Source: JACPYF01 sp947085525 (GTDB lineage: Bacteria > Patescibacteriota > Saccharimonadia > Saccharimonadales > Saccharimonadaceae). From it: 64,000 nucleotides of DNA. Shown piece by piece: positions 8,666 through 18,673 of the stretch. Location of the stretch: contig CAMTWU010000003.1 in NCBI GenBank assembly GCA_947085525.1, positions 59,892 through 123,891 of the forward strand, in the 5' to 3' direction. The position numbers and the translations under genes are program-made. The notes under the pieces are model-generated. The model had not been told where the DNA came from, made no database searches, and saw only the letters and a list, made by a program, of their open reading frames with translations. The number at the start of each line of letters is the position of its first letter. Position 1 is the stretch's first letter.

Positions 8666-11600
8666 GTGAGTAAGCAAGCGGTACAATTACAGCCGTCTGA
8701 TTATGTGCATTTGCATAATCACACCCACCATAGCTTGCTCGATGGCATGACGAAAATCGATGCCCTGGTAGAGCGTGTCAAAATGATGGGCATGGAAGCT
8801 GTTGCGATGACTGACCATGGCACATTATCTGGCACGATTGACTTTTACAAAGCCTGTAAAGGCGAGGGTATCAAGCCGATTATCGGCATGGAAGCCTACA
8901 TAGCTGCTCGCAAACATACTGACAAAGAAGCCCAGCATGACAAGCCGCGCTATCACCTGATCATCCTCGCGATGAATAACAAGGGGTATGAGAACCTGAT
9001 GCGACTTTCAACAATCGCCAATCTGGATGGTATGTACTACAAACCTCGTATTGACCGCGATCTGTTAGAGCAATACAACGAAGGATTAATCATCCTGAGT
9101 GGATGTGCCAGTAGCGAAATCGGCGAAGCACTAAAAAATGGCAACTATGAACCTGCCAAAAAGACTGCTCAGTGGTATAAAAAAATATTTGGCGATCGAT
9201 ATTATCTGGAGATCCAAGACCATGGTGATTGGGAAGACCAGTTAAAGATCAATGCTGGTGTTGAAAAACTATCCAGGGAGTTGGACATTCCTAGAGTACT
9301 AACAGGCGATGCCCACTACTTGAACAAAGATGATTCTCAAGCTCACGAAATTTTATTATGTGTTGGCACAAACGCCTATTTGTCAGACAAAAACCGTATG
9401 AGTCTAGAAGGCTTCCATCTACACGTCCGTGATCCAAATGAAATTATCGAAAAATGGGGTGATCAACCCGAGCTCATTACGACTAGCAAAGCTATTGCTG
9501 ATCGCTGTGATGTAGAGATCGAACTCGGTAGTATCTTGATCCCGACATTTCCAACTCCGCCGAAAGAAACCGAAAAAAGCTATCTACAAAAACTAGTCTA
9601 TCAAGGGTTGGCATGGCGCTACGGTAATGTTGAGCGTGAAAAAGCGTTGAAAATGACCGTTACTGATGCAAAGAAAAAGTTGCCTGACAATGTGCTGGAA
9701 CGTGCCAAGTTTGAACTAAGTGTCATCGACAATATGGGCTTCAATGGTTATTTCTTGATCGTGCAGGACTTTATCAACTGGGGTAAAGATCGCGGAATTA
9801 TTTTTGGTCCCGGTCGTGGTAGTGCGGCTGGCTCGATCATTTCGTATGCCCTGAACACGACAGATCTTGATCCAATTCACTACGATTTACTGTTCGAAAG
9901 GTTCCTCAACCCAGATCGTATCTCGATGCCTGATATCGATATTGATATTCAAGATACCCGTCGCGATGAAGTGATTCAATATTGTATAGATAAATACGGC
10001 AGTGACCGCGTGGCGAATATTGTCACCTTTGGAACCATGGCAGCACGGGCGGCAGTACGAGATGTTGCACGTGTGTTAGAAGTACCATACGCCGAAGCTG
10101 ATCACTTGGCCAAACTCATTCCACCACCTGTGCAGGGGCGACATATTCCACTGGCAAAAAGCATCCAGGACGATCCAGACCTAAAGAACCAATATGAAAC
10201 AAATGAACGAGCTCACGAAGTAATCGACTTTGCATCTAGACTAGAGGGAACCATACGCTCACATGGTGTACATGCCGCGGGTGTGGTGATTGCACCAGAC
10301 GAGTTGGTCAAATTTGCACCACTAGAAATGGCGCAAAAGGGTGTCGTTTCGACCCAGTACCCGATGTTCCCGATTGAAGATCTAGGTCTACTCAAAATGG
10401 ATTTTTTGGGTCTTTCTAACCTGACAACAATCAATAATGCCATGAGGATAGTAAAGAAAGTTTACGGTGAGGATATCGATCTCAACACATTGAAACTTGA
10501 TGACAAAGAAACCTACGAGCTATTCCAGCGTGGCGACACGACCGGTGTATTTCAGTTAGAATCTGCCGGAATGAAACGCTATCTCAAGCAACTAAAACCG
10601 AGCGTGTTCGATGACATTATTGCCATGGTTGCTTTGTATCGTCCTGGTCCAATGCAGTTTATCGATAGCTTTATCAAACGAAAACATGGGAAAGAAAAAA
10701 TCAGCTACCTGCACCCAAAGATGGAAAATGCCCTGAGCAATACCTACGGGGTTTTGGTGTACCAAGAGCAGTTTATGCAGATCAGTAAGGATCTTGCTGG
10801 GTTTACTGGTGGTCAAGCCGATACCCTTAGGAAGGCGGTTGGTAAAAAGATCATGACAATGATGAAAAAGATCAAACCAGAATTTGTCGAGGGTGCGATC
10901 AAACATAGCAATGCCGATCGAAAAACGATGGAACTCTTTTGGGATCAGCTAGAAGAATTCGCTAACTATTGTTTCAACAAATCTCATGCTGCATGTTACG
11001 CATTGATCTCGTACTGGACTGCGTATCTCAAAGCCCACTACCCAGATGCTTTTATGGCAGCATTGATGACGAGTGATCAGGGTGATATTGACCGATTAGC
11101 AATCGAAATTGCTGAGGCACAGCATATGGGTATCAAAGTGTTGTCACCAGACGTAAACCTGAGTTTCGTTGAGTTCTCGGTCGTACCAGGCAAGAACGAA
11201 ATCCGTTTTGGCTTGGCTGCGGTCAAGGGTGTTGGTGTCGGAGCTGTCGAAGCAATTTTGGAAGCCCGAGAAGCAGGCCCATTCACCTCACCAGAAGATT
11301 TTGCAAAACGTGTACCTGCCAATAAGGTCAATCGTCGAGTTTGGGATTCACTCATCAAATCAGGTGCATTTGATTCTATGGCAGATCGATCAGACCTACT
11401 GTTCAATCTAGATGTTATTCTAGGCTTTGCTTCAAAACTACAAAAAGAAGCCTTGTCTGGACAAACAGATTTGTTTGCGAGCTTGGGAGAGACGGTATCT
11501 GACGTTATACCGAGCCTCGATCTGAAACCATCACCAACCAAACACAGCGAAAAAGAACGCCTCACCTGGGAGCGAGAACTACTCGGTCTATACCTCAGCT

Positions 11601-12286
11601 CCCATCCGCTCGACCCATACTCGGTCTATCTCAACGAGCAAACAGTTCCTCTAGACCAAGTCACACTCGATGCAGACGGCAAAGGCTTGACCGTTGGTGG
11701 AATCATCAGCACCGTTCGAGCTATCACGACCAAAAATGGCAGCAAGATGGCTTTCCTCAAATTAGAAGATAAATTCGGTGAGACAGAAATAATCATTTTT
11801 CCGAAACTCTACCAAGAAATTGGCGAACGGCTGCTGCAGGATACTGTTATCAAGGTGAACGGTCGTGTCAATGCTCGTAACCAAGCTGGTAACTTGCAGG
11901 ACGAAACAAAAGTTATTGTCGAAAAAATAACCATTGTGTCTCAGGAAGAGCTGGATAACTATCAACCGACAGGACAACAGCAAAAAGCTCCCGCAGCCAA
12001 AAAAGGCAGCAAAAAAGCTACTAACGAGAAAAAGAAAACTGAAACTGTCGAACCGGTCAGTACTATCCCGACTATGTATATTCATATCAAGGACACTAAC
12101 GACCATGATAGACTACGCGAAATGAAGCGAGAGCTCAGTAGTGTGCCTGGTGAGAATCAAGTTATTTTGGTGCTAGGCGAAGATAAAGCGTCTGCTATTC
12201 GCCTACCTTTTACGACTAATTTGTCAGAAAGTCTGGTCGCAAATATAAAGAGTCTGTACGGATCTGACCAAGTGGTTGTGAAATAG
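8666..12286 (+). CDS. dnaE: DNA polymerase III subunit alpha
   Basis: DnaE (1206 aa) is the replicative polymerase. Seen: an N-terminal PHP domain starting HLHNHTHHSLLDGM with metal ligands kept (TDHGTL ~44-49), the palm catalytic aspartates in PDIDIDIQ (~421-428), the RGSAAGS and RSHGVHAAGVV segments, a finger domain with GVLVYQEQFM, tandem HhH, and an OB fold (~1000-1090). A Lys/Ala-rich linker (~1105-1130) precedes a C-terminal domain resembling the DnaE tail. The start is GTG at 8666, preceded by a purine-rich GAGAGAGGGGTAGAG. Length is typical for DnaE1. Confidence 0.97.
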   Translation: MSKQAVQLQPSDYVHLHNHTHHSLLDGMTKIDALVERVKMMGMEAVAMTDHGTLSGTIDFYKACKGEGIKPIIGMEAYIAARKHTDKEAQHDKPRYHLIILAMNNKGYENLMRLSTIANLDGMYYKPRIDRDLLEQYNEGLIILSGCASSEIGEALKNGNYEPAKKTAQWYKKIFGDRYYLEIQDHGDWEDQLKINAGVEKLSRELDIPRVLTGDAHYLNKDDSQAHEILLCVGTNAYLSDKNRMSLEGFHLHVRDPNEIIEKWGDQPELITTSKAIADRCDVEIELGSILIPTFPTPPKETEKSYLQKLVYQGLAWRYGNVEREKALKMTVTDAKKKLPDNVLERAKFELSVIDNMGFNGYFLIVQDFINWGKDRGIIFGPGRGSAAGSIISYALNTTDLDPIHYDLLFERFLNPDRISMPDIDIDIQDTRRDEVIQYCIDKYGSDRVANIVTFGTMAARAAVRDVARVLEVPYAEADHLAKLIPPPVQGRHIPLAKSIQDDPDLKNQYETNERAHEVIDFASRLEGTIRSHGVHAAGVVIAPDELVKFAPLEMAQKGVVSTQYPMFPIEDLGLLKMDFLGLSNLTTINNAMRIVKKVYGEDIDLNTLKLDDKETYELFQRGDTTGVFQLESAGMKRYLKQLKPSVFDDIIAMVALYRPGPMQFIDSFIKRKHGKEKISYLHPKMENALSNTYGVLVYQEQFMQISKDLAGFTGGQADTLRKAVGKKIMTMMKKIKPEFVEGAIKHSNADRKTMELFWDQLEEFANYCFNKSHAACYALISYWTAYLKAHYPDAFMAALMTSDQGDIDRLAIEIAEAQHMGIKVLSPDVNLSFVEFSVVPGKNEIRFGLAAVKGVGVGAVEAILEAREAGPFTSPEDFAKRVPANKVNRRVWDSLIKSGAFDSMADRSDLLFNLDVILGFASKLQKEALSGQTDLFASLGETVSDVIPSLDLKPSPTKHSEKERLTWERELLGLYLSSHPLDPYSVYLNEQTVPLDQVTLDADGKGLTVGGIISTVRAITTKNGSKMAFLKLEDKFGETEIIIFPKLYQEIGERLLQDTVIKVNGRVNARNQAGNLQDETKVIVEKITIVSQEELDNYQPTGQQQKAPAAKKGSKKATNEKKKTETVEPVSTIPTMYIHIKDTNDHDRLREMKRELSSVPGENQVILVLGEDKASAIRLPFTTNLSESLVANIKSLYGSDQVVVK

Positions 12287-12296
12287 TTAACGCTAA

Positions 12297-12305
12297 TGGT
12301 AAAAT
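12297..12305 (+). promoter_or_regulatory. Extended -10 promoter of the RCC1-repeat gene pair
   Basis: TGGTAAAAT ends 9 bases before the ATG at 12315, giving at most a 2-4 base leader. It drives the gene at 12315 and probably the one at 13701. Confidence 0.5.
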
Positions 12306-12314
12306 TGTAATCAT

Positions 12315-13691
12315 ATGGCACACAGAGGGACTCTAGTGAGGGGTAAGCAGCTGAACAAGTGGTCGGTACTATTATTTTTTTCAATAATATTACTAGTGAT
12401 TTTTAGTTTTGTTAGTTACAAAAATAGTCTATCCTCACATTCGGCACAAAGCCCAGTCAGTAAGGCAGCACAAATCTCAGCCAAATCCTTTGGTACAGCA
12501 TATACCGTTACTAGGGTGCACGCATCAAAAAATACCATTATCATGAATAACCTATGGCGTTCATCTGTGCAACTAGCGGGTGGAGGTTATAATAACTGCG
12601 CTCTCTCTAATGGTAATGTGTATTGTTGGGGCAAAGGAACAAATGGTCAACTAGGAAACAGCGCAAGTAGTAATGCTGTGACACCAGTAGCTGTCACAAG
12701 AGACATATTAAATGGGCAAAGAATGACTCAAATAGCGGGTGGTGCTAATCATATGTGTGCGATCAACAGTGGATTGGCTGCATGTTGGGGGGATAATACT
12801 TATGGCCAACTCGGTAACAACAGTGCGACAACTTCGTTCAATACCCCGCAACAAGTAGCTACGTTTGGTCCACTCCTCACTATTAGTCATATAGCAGCAG
12901 GTGCACGGAATAGCTGTGGAATCGCCAGTAATGCGGCGTATTGCTGGGGCGATAATTCATCCGGGGCAGTTGGCAATAATTCATCTACAAACGTAGCGTC
13001 TCCTACTCTCGTTACTGCTTCTGCGGGGTTATTAGGAGGTAAATCGGTTACTCAAATTCAGGTTGGGGGGCTATTTGCCTGTGCACTTGCAAACGGTGGT
13101 GTGTATTGTTGGGGTAGTAATACTTATGGCCAACTCGGCAACAGCAGTACAACATTGAGCAGGGTGCCTGTCAGAGTTCTGAATACGGGAGCTTTGCTAA
13201 ACAAGACGGTTTCACAAATAGCTGTAGGTAACGAGCATGCTTGCGCTATTGCCGACGGCCAGGCCTACTGTTGGGGTCGCAACAACTACGGTCAGCTAGG
13301 TACAGGGAATACGACCAATAGTAGTGTTCCTGTCGAAGTCAGTACTTCTACAGGGTTATTAGGCAAAGTGGTCACAAATGTACTTAACGGTGGATATTCT
13401 CATACATGTGCTATAGCTGATAGTCAGGCATATTGTTGGGGTCGCAACAATTACGGTCAACTAGGTGATGGCACGATAGCCGACAAGACTAGCCCTGTCG
13501 CAGTTAATGTTTCTGGAGTGCTGAGTGGTAAAGGTGTGACGCAACTTATCGGCGGTGATTTGTACACATGTAGTATTGCAAACGGACGTGCATACTGCTG
13601 GGGAGATAACTCCTTTGGCCAGTTAGGTATAAATGCCAACACTCCTGTGAGTACCTCGATACCTTATAGGGTAAATGATGGGTATTATTAG
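12315..13691 (+). CDS. Membrane-anchored RCC1-repeat surface protein
   Basis: This 458-aa protein has a short basic N-terminus, one transmembrane/signal-anchor helix (~16-36, VLLFFSIILLVIFSFV), then about seven tandem RCC1-like blades (~85-458) of the form CA(I/L)xxGxxYCWGxNxxGQLGN. Such repeats fold into a beta-propeller used for protein binding. Each blade keeps a cysteine pair, one before the G and one in YCWG, which suggests disulfides and an extracellular location. No catalytic motif is visible. It is followed 9 bases later by a second RCC1 protein with a pilin-like stem. A role in surface attachment is my inference. Confidence 0.85.
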   Translation: MAHRGTLVRGKQLNKWSVLLFFSIILLVIFSFVSYKNSLSSHSAQSPVSKAAQISAKSFGTAYTVTRVHASKNTIIMNNLWRSSVQLAGGGYNNCALSNGNVYCWGKGTNGQLGNSASSNAVTPVAVTRDILNGQRMTQIAGGANHMCAINSGLAACWGDNTYGQLGNNSATTSFNTPQQVATFGPLLTISHIAAGARNSCGIASNAAYCWGDNSSGAVGNNSSTNVASPTLVTASAGLLGGKSVTQIQVGGLFACALANGGVYCWGSNTYGQLGNSSTTLSRVPVRVLNTGALLNKTVSQIAVGNEHACAIADGQAYCWGRNNYGQLGTGNTTNSSVPVEVSTSTGLLGKVVTNVLNGGYSHTCAIADSQAYCWGRNNYGQLGDGTIADKTSPVAVNVSGVLSGKGVTQLIGGDLYTCSIANGRAYCWGDNSFGQLGINANTPVSTSIPYRVNDGYY

Positions 13692-13700
13692 GAAAATAGT

Positions 13701-15347
13701 ATGAATATATTTTTGAATCGAAAACAACATACAAACGGATTCGTACTGCCAACAGTGCTGGTACTCTCGGTAGTACTAATGACGCTTGGACTGTCTGTAT
13801 TCCAACTCACATCCAGTATTGCTCGTTCATTGACTGATCAATATTGGCAAAGACTTTCCAAACAAACTGCGCAGGCAGGAGTTTCGTATGTCTCAGCCTG
13901 TGTAGATCAAGGTTTGAGTCCCAGTACTTGGCCTGCATCTATTACACAAGACAACACATGTTTAGGGGCTTCATTGGGGACCCAGGCTAGTGTCTTTACA
14001 AATAGTAGTGATACAAACCCGATACCAAATCCGTATAGATCAAATTTTACTATTTATAGACCAACCACTAGTGGCGACGGTATACCAAAAGCTCGAGTTG
14101 TCGGCTCTGTAAATATTCTCAACACAGCAGGGAGTACGATCAAGACATATACATACGAAATGCTTGCTATCGTGAATGGCCCCACTCAGGCATACACCCA
14201 AATAGTAGCAGGATACAAGCACACTTGTGGACTTACTGATGGCAAAGTATATTGTTGGGGTTCAAATGCAGTAGACCCTCCGACAAATAACAACACGATC
14301 ACGGGGCAATTAGGTATAGGTTCGGCAAGTACTAATGTAACAACTCCAAATCTGGTCGGCGGCCTATTATCTGGCAAATTTGTGACCTCAGTATCTGCGG
14401 GTAGGAACTTTACATGTGCCGTAGCTAACGGACAGGTATATTGCTGGGGAGCGAATGGCAGTGGGCAACTCGGTAATAATAGTACGACATCCAGCGCAGT
14501 ACCTGTCTCGGCATACACAGGACAGCTGGTAAACAAACGGGTGACTGCGATTAGCGCTGGTACAGACTTTGCCTGTGCCGTAGCTAACGGACAGGTATAT
14601 TGTTGGGGGAATGGTGCTAACGGACAGCATGGCAATAGCACAACAAACACTACCAGTACCCCTGATACTGCTGTCACTGGTATCACGAACGCAGACGCAT
14701 TATCCGCTGGCGGTAACCATACCTGTGCACTCATGAACGGAACGCCATACTGTTGGGGAGGTGGTGCAAATGGGCAGCTCGGCAATGGTGCCACGCCAGC
14801 TACCCAATCGTCACCTGTAGCAGTAGCTATCGGAGGAGCATTTGTATATAAAATATATGCAAACAATACGTTTACCTGCGCCCTTGCACTAACAGGTCTA
14901 CCATATTGTTGGGGTAACAACAGTAATGGACAATTAGGAACCAATAACACTACTAGTTATGCAACAGCCCAGCCCGTGAACACAACCAATGTCGTTGGTC
15001 TCATTACAGACATGAGCTCATCGAGTTCGTCGGAGTACCACGCATGTCTGATGGCAAACGGCAATGCATTTTGTTGGGGAACAGGCTCGTCAGGTCAGCT
15101 CGGTAACAACGCGACAAGTCAAAACAACCGTCCAGTAGCAGTTGATACCTCAGGACTTTTGCCAACCAACAGAACAATTACAAACATTACTACAGGTGGT
15201 ATTCATACCTGTGCATTGGCCGAAGGTCAGCCTTATTGTTGGGGTAGCGGAGTCGCAGGTTCGTTAGGTAACGGTGTCGATAATGCATCGTGTGGATGTA
15301 CTAACTCTCCAAACTCTGTACCAAAGAAAACAATCAACTCTTACTAG
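13701..15347 (+). CDS. PilX/pilin-like protein carrying RCC1 repeats
   Basis: The N-terminus is a pilin-like stem: basic residues, then GFVLPTVLVLSVVLMTLGLS as a prepilin-type hydrophobic helix. The canonical Glu5 of major pilins is absent, as in PilX-class minor pilins. A ~110-residue pilin-like region follows, then about seven RCC1 blades (~165-548) with the same CxxxxGxxYCWGxxxxGQLGN repeat as the neighbour. Length is 548 aa. AGGAAA precedes the ATG. A GspE/PilB-type ATPase gene lies 550 bases downstream. The natural reading is a beta-propeller displayed on a type IV pilus-like fibre, but assembly is not proven. The 3' end overlaps the convergent methyltransferase gene by 4 bases. Confidence 0.82.
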   Translation: MNIFLNRKQHTNGFVLPTVLVLSVVLMTLGLSVFQLTSSIARSLTDQYWQRLSKQTAQAGVSYVSACVDQGLSPSTWPASITQDNTCLGASLGTQASVFTNSSDTNPIPNPYRSNFTIYRPTTSGDGIPKARVVGSVNILNTAGSTIKTYTYEMLAIVNGPTQAYTQIVAGYKHTCGLTDGKVYCWGSNAVDPPTNNNTITGQLGIGSASTNVTTPNLVGGLLSGKFVTSVSAGRNFTCAVANGQVYCWGANGSGQLGNNSTTSSAVPVSAYTGQLVNKRVTAISAGTDFACAVANGQVYCWGNGANGQHGNSTTNTTSTPDTAVTGITNADALSAGGNHTCALMNGTPYCWGGGANGQLGNGATPATQSSPVAVAIGGAFVYKIYANNTFTCALALTGLPYCWGNNSNGQLGTNNTTSYATAQPVNTTNVVGLITDMSSSSSSEYHACLMANGNAFCWGTGSSGQLGNNATSQNNRPVAVDTSGLLPTNRTITNITTGGIHTCALAEGQPYCWGSGVAGSLGNGVDNASCGCTNSPNSVPKKTINSY

Positions 15348-15847
15348 GTGTTATAAACCAAACCGTATAGCGCGATACCCGCAGCAACGCTGACGTTGAA
15401 CGATTCTTTTTGCCCTTTCATTGGGATTTCTATCAGTTGATCGCACTTTTGTCGCAGTTCAGTACTGATACCATCAACTTCTTCGCCCAGTACCAGGATG
15501 ATTTTTTCAGGTGGCGTAAAGTCCGACAATTCAATTGCTGATTCATCCTGCTCCAAACCCACAATTTTATAACCATGGGCTTTGAAAGCATCTAACGTAC
15601 TAGCGATATGTGGAACGTGTGAAAATGGCACCGTTTTTTCAGCACCCAACGCCGTCTTTGATATATCTGCTGTTAATTTCTGCACAATATGAGGTAATCG
15701 GGTATCGGACTCAATCTCCGGATACGGTGTATAGCCGCTGAGGTACAGGTGCTGTACGCCGAAACCATCGCACGTGCGAAAGATCGAGCCCACGTTGTGA
15801 GCCGAGCGAACATTGTGCGCTACAACCGAGATTTGTATATCTGCCAT
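15344..15847 (-). CDS. SpoU/TrmH-family RNA 2'-O-methyltransferase
   Basis: This 167-aa protein is a trefoil-knot (SPOUT) methyltransferase acting on rRNA or tRNA with SAM. All three SpoU motifs are present: NVGSIFRTCDGFG (~14-26), IILVLGEEVDGIS (~116-128) and the knot segment IPMKGQKESFNVSVAAGIALY (~137-157). The frame is open to 15994, but MADIQISVVAHNVRSAHN at 15847 matches the family start and has an extended -10 box 6 bases upstream. It is shorter than TrmH and lacks the extra N-terminal RNA-binding domain, so the target nucleotide cannot be named. Confidence 0.88.
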   Translation of the reverse strand: MADIQISVVAHNVRSAHNVGSIFRTCDGFGVQHLYLSGYTPYPEIESDTRLPHIVQKLTADISKTALGAEKTVPFSHVPHIASTLDAFKAHGYKIVGLEQDESAIELSDFTPPEKIILVLGEEVDGISTELRQKCDQLIEIPMKGQKESFNVSVAAGIALYGLVYNT

Positions 15848-15853
15848 AGTGCC

Positions 15854-15862
15854 AATATACCA
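15854..15862 (-). promoter_or_regulatory. Extended -10 promoter of the SpoU methyltransferase
   Basis: Minus-strand TGGTATATT ends 6 bases before the ATG at 15847, a leaderless arrangement. It lies back to back with the promoter for the ATPase gene. Confidence 0.6.
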
Positions 15863-15876
15863 CAGTTTAATTAGTG

Positions 15877-15882
15877 TATAAT
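15877..15882 (+). promoter_or_regulatory. -10 box of the PilB/GspE-like gene
   Basis: TATAAT ends 14 bases before the ATG at 15897, giving a very short leader of about 8 bases without a clear ribosome site. Confidence 0.5.
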
Positions 15883-15896
15883 AAACCGTAAGAACT

Positions 15897-17528
15897 ATGG
15901 ATACTGACAATAAACAAGCAATTCGTTTTCGCGAAACTGACGAGGATGCTACCCAGAAACGGGCGGCATTAATTGGTATAGAATACCTAGACACTAGAGG
16001 TATTTCGGATGTATCGCCACTACTGACTGATGTGTTGACAGTCGAGCAGATGTATCAAGGTAAATTGATCCCCCTCAAAAAAGGCAATGATGCCGATCCG
16101 TATGTGTATGGTGTCACTAGTGATACCCCACAATCTCTCACGCAAAAGCTCAAAGCCGACTGGCAAGAGAAGGGTGTAAATACTAAATTCTTGCTCATCA
16201 GTAAAGCTGGTTACCGTGAATTTATGCAGCGCTTTGATCCACCAAAGGAAGTTGTCTATGACGATGTCGAAATCGCCAAGGATGGTGATAGTGACACGAT
16301 CGAAGCAGTATCGCAAACTCTCGACAGTGTGAGAACTGACGATATTTTGGACTATTTGATTGATCAGGCAGATAGTTTGGGCGCCAGCGATATCCATATC
16401 GAAAACCAGCGCGAGAATGTTCGGGTGCGATTCCGAGTTGATGGGGCATTGCACTCGGTGGCTAATCTGACTCACGAAAAATATCGTATTCTCAAAGCAT
16501 CGCTAGCAACAAAGGCAAATATCTCGACTGCTTCAGCAGATGCTCAGAGTGGCAGTATGCAAAAGCAAGTTATGGCTAAAGGCGGAACAGTAGATCATTT
16601 CCTCAATATGCGTATCGAAACCGTCCCGACAGTATATGGCCAAGATGTGGTAATCCGTCTATTCAACTTTGACGAGACACTACTGGATCTCAACAATATT
16701 GGCGTCAATGAACGCGAACGAGCCCAGATAGATGAGATCGTTTCGCATCCGCGTGGCATGGTGTTGATGGTTGGTCCAACTGGTTCGGGAAAATCAACCA
16801 CGCTCTATAGCATGATTAATGCTCTCAACACACCTGATCGCAAAGTCGTTACCCTAGAAGATCCTGTCGAATTCCGCATACCTGGTGTCAGTCAGATACC
16901 AGTCAATACAGGTGGTGGTCAAACTTTTGCCGACAAGTTGCGAGCAGTACTGCGACTAGACCCCGATATCGTCATGGTCGGTGAGATTCGTGACAACGAC
17001 ACCGCTCGCACGACTATACAGGCGGCCATCACTGGTCACCTGGTATTATCAACATTTCATGCCGAAACAGCTAGTGCGGCATTTTCACGTATGATCGATA
17101 TGATTGGTATTAATCCTATATTCTCAACCGCTATTCGTTTAGTGGTTGGACAACGTTTAGTACGTAAACTAGACGAAAACAAAGAAGCCTACACGGCAGA
17201 CGAGGCTACTAGCAAGTGGATACGAGATGTACTGAGTGATTTACCACCTGTTATAGAAAAACCTAACCTGGACGGTGAGATTACCTTGTACAAGCCGAAA
17301 GTCAGCGATGAATCACCATTTGGATACAAGGGCAGAGTGATTTTGATGGAGCAACTAGTTGTCGACGAAGAAATCCAAAAATTCCTACGTGGTGAAATTG
17401 CTGATGCACACGCCGAGACTATCGAGAAAGCCGCCAAAGCTCAGGGTATGGTCACGATGATACAATCAGGAGTCCTGCGAGCACTCTCAGGCGAAACAAC
17501 CCTCGAAGAAATTCACCGAGTACTTTAG
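15897..17528 (+). CDS. GspE/PilB-family secretion/pilus assembly ATPase
   Basis: This 543-aa hexameric ATPase of the type II secretion / type IV pilus extension class has an N-terminal GspE-N-like domain (~1-130), then an N2 and motor domain. Visible are Walker A GPTGSGKST (~292-300), the Asp box TLEDPVEFRIPGVSQ, Walker B DPDIVMVGEIRD (~355-366) and the His box STFHAETA. No tetracysteine zinc motif is seen, unlike many PilB/GspE proteins. No inner-membrane platform (PilC) or prepilin peptidase gene lies adjacent. The gene two positions upstream encodes a pilin-like RCC1 protein, a possible client. Its 3' end overlaps malic enzyme by 4 bases. Confidence 0.93.
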   Translation: MDTDNKQAIRFRETDEDATQKRAALIGIEYLDTRGISDVSPLLTDVLTVEQMYQGKLIPLKKGNDADPYVYGVTSDTPQSLTQKLKADWQEKGVNTKFLLISKAGYREFMQRFDPPKEVVYDDVEIAKDGDSDTIEAVSQTLDSVRTDDILDYLIDQADSLGASDIHIENQRENVRVRFRVDGALHSVANLTHEKYRILKASLATKANISTASADAQSGSMQKQVMAKGGTVDHFLNMRIETVPTVYGQDVVIRLFNFDETLLDLNNIGVNERERAQIDEIVSHPRGMVLMVGPTGSGKSTTLYSMINALNTPDRKVVTLEDPVEFRIPGVSQIPVNTGGGQTFADKLRAVLRLDPDIVMVGEIRDNDTARTTIQAAITGHLVLSTFHAETASAAFSRMIDMIGINPIFSTAIRLVVGQRLVRKLDENKEAYTADEATSKWIRDVLSDLPPVIEKPNLDGEITLYKPKVSDESPFGYKGRVILMEQLVVDEEIQKFLRGEIADAHAETIEKAAKAQGMVTMIQSGVLRALSGETTLEEIHRVL

Positions 17529-18667
17529 ACAATAATTTTTGCGATAGCTGGGACTAATTGATCATTCATTACTGACGGTATAATTTCATCTGGTGTCGGA
17601 TTTTCGACTAGTTCTGCAATAGCTTGGGCTGCGGCGAGTTTATGCTCATCAGTAATCTGCTGCACATTGTTGTCTAGTGCGCCACGGAATATTCCAGGAA
17701 AGGCCAGGGCATTGTTGACTTGGTTCGGCAGGTCGCTCCGACCTGTCGCTATCACAGCCGCACCTGCAGCTTTTGCTTCATCGGGCATGATTTCTGGTGT
17801 TGGGTTGGCTAGTGCAAATATAATGGGCTGATCGTTCATAGATTTGACCATGTCGGTTGATAGCAATCCTGCGCGCGATACACCGACAAATATATCAGCC
17901 TCACGTATTGCCTCTGTTAAATCACCAGTTTGAGTGCTTGAAATAACGTTTTCATTGATAAGTTTTTGTTTCGTCTCATTGAGATCCTGGCGCTCATGCG
18001 AGATAATACCTTGGCTATCAACAGCCACAATTGTAATATATGGTGCATATAGTTTGACGAGTTTCATAACAGCAACACCAGCTGCTCCGACACCACTGAA
18101 CACAGCTCTAGAAGTATTCAAATTTTTACCAGTTACTTTAGTTGCATTGATGAGTCCTGCCAAAACCACAATTGCAGTACCATGTTGATCGTCGTGAAAT
18201 ATCGGAATATCTAGCTCAGCTTTTAGTTTTTCTTCTATCTCAAAACACTGTGGTGCCGCAAAATCTTCTAGATTAATCGCTCCAAAACTCGGTGCAATAG
18301 CTTTAATTGCAGCTACAGCTTCATCTGCCGAGTTAATATCTAGTGTAATCGGCACAGAATCAATATTTGCAAAGTGTTTAAATAACAGTGCTTTACCTTC
18401 CATAACAGGCATACTAGCTTTCGGCCCGATATTGCCCAAGCCCAGGACTGATGAGCCATCAGATATGACAGCTACTAGATTATTAGTCCAGGTATATTCT
18501 TTTAGCTTTGTAGGGTCTTCGGCAATTGCTTTGCTGACCGCTGCCACACCAGGGGTATAATACGCGCTCAATTTATCACGCGTTAGTTCCTCGTCGTCAC
18601 GTAGTTTTGTGGTTATTTTGCCTTTGTATTTTTTGTGTAGTTCTAGCGCCAATTCATCAAAATTCAT
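17525..18667 (-). CDS. Malic enzyme (NAD(P)-dependent)
   Basis: This 380-aa enzyme oxidatively decarboxylates malate to pyruvate. Present are the catalytic tyrosine region SAYYTPGVAAVS (~35-46), the metal/substrate stretch AVISDGSSVLGLGNIGP, the Lys in SMPVMEGKALLF, the FHDDQHGTA signature (~157-165), and a Rossmann segment FSGVGAAGVAVMKL. Cofactor choice cannot be fixed by eye. It is the short bacterial form lacking the C-terminal phosphotransacetylase domain. Malic enzyme recurs in Saccharibacteria. It stands alone, convergent with the ATPase gene. Confidence 0.93.
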   Translation of the reverse strand: MNFDELALELHKKYKGKITTKLRDDEELTRDKLSAYYTPGVAAVSKAIAEDPTKLKEYTWTNNLVAVISDGSSVLGLGNIGPKASMPVMEGKALLFKHFANIDSVPITLDINSADEAVAAIKAIAPSFGAINLEDFAAPQCFEIEEKLKAELDIPIFHDDQHGTAIVVLAGLINATKVTGKNLNTSRAVFSGVGAAGVAVMKLVKLYAPYITIVAVDSQGIISHERQDLNETKQKLINENVISSTQTGDLTEAIREADIFVGVSRAGLLSTDMVKSMNDQPIIFALANPTPEIMPDEAKAAGAAVIATGRSDLPNQVNNALAFPGIFRGALDNNVQQITDEHKLAAAQAIAELVENPTPDEIIPSVMNDQLVPAIAKIIV

Positions 18668-18673
18668 AATCCC

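Noticed and set aside
14186..14950. Long minus-strand frame (254 aa) opposite the RCC1 repeats
   Set aside because: It is a shadow of the repetitive RCC1 coding sequence. Its product is Pro/Leu-rich and repeats with the same period, and it has no start signals.
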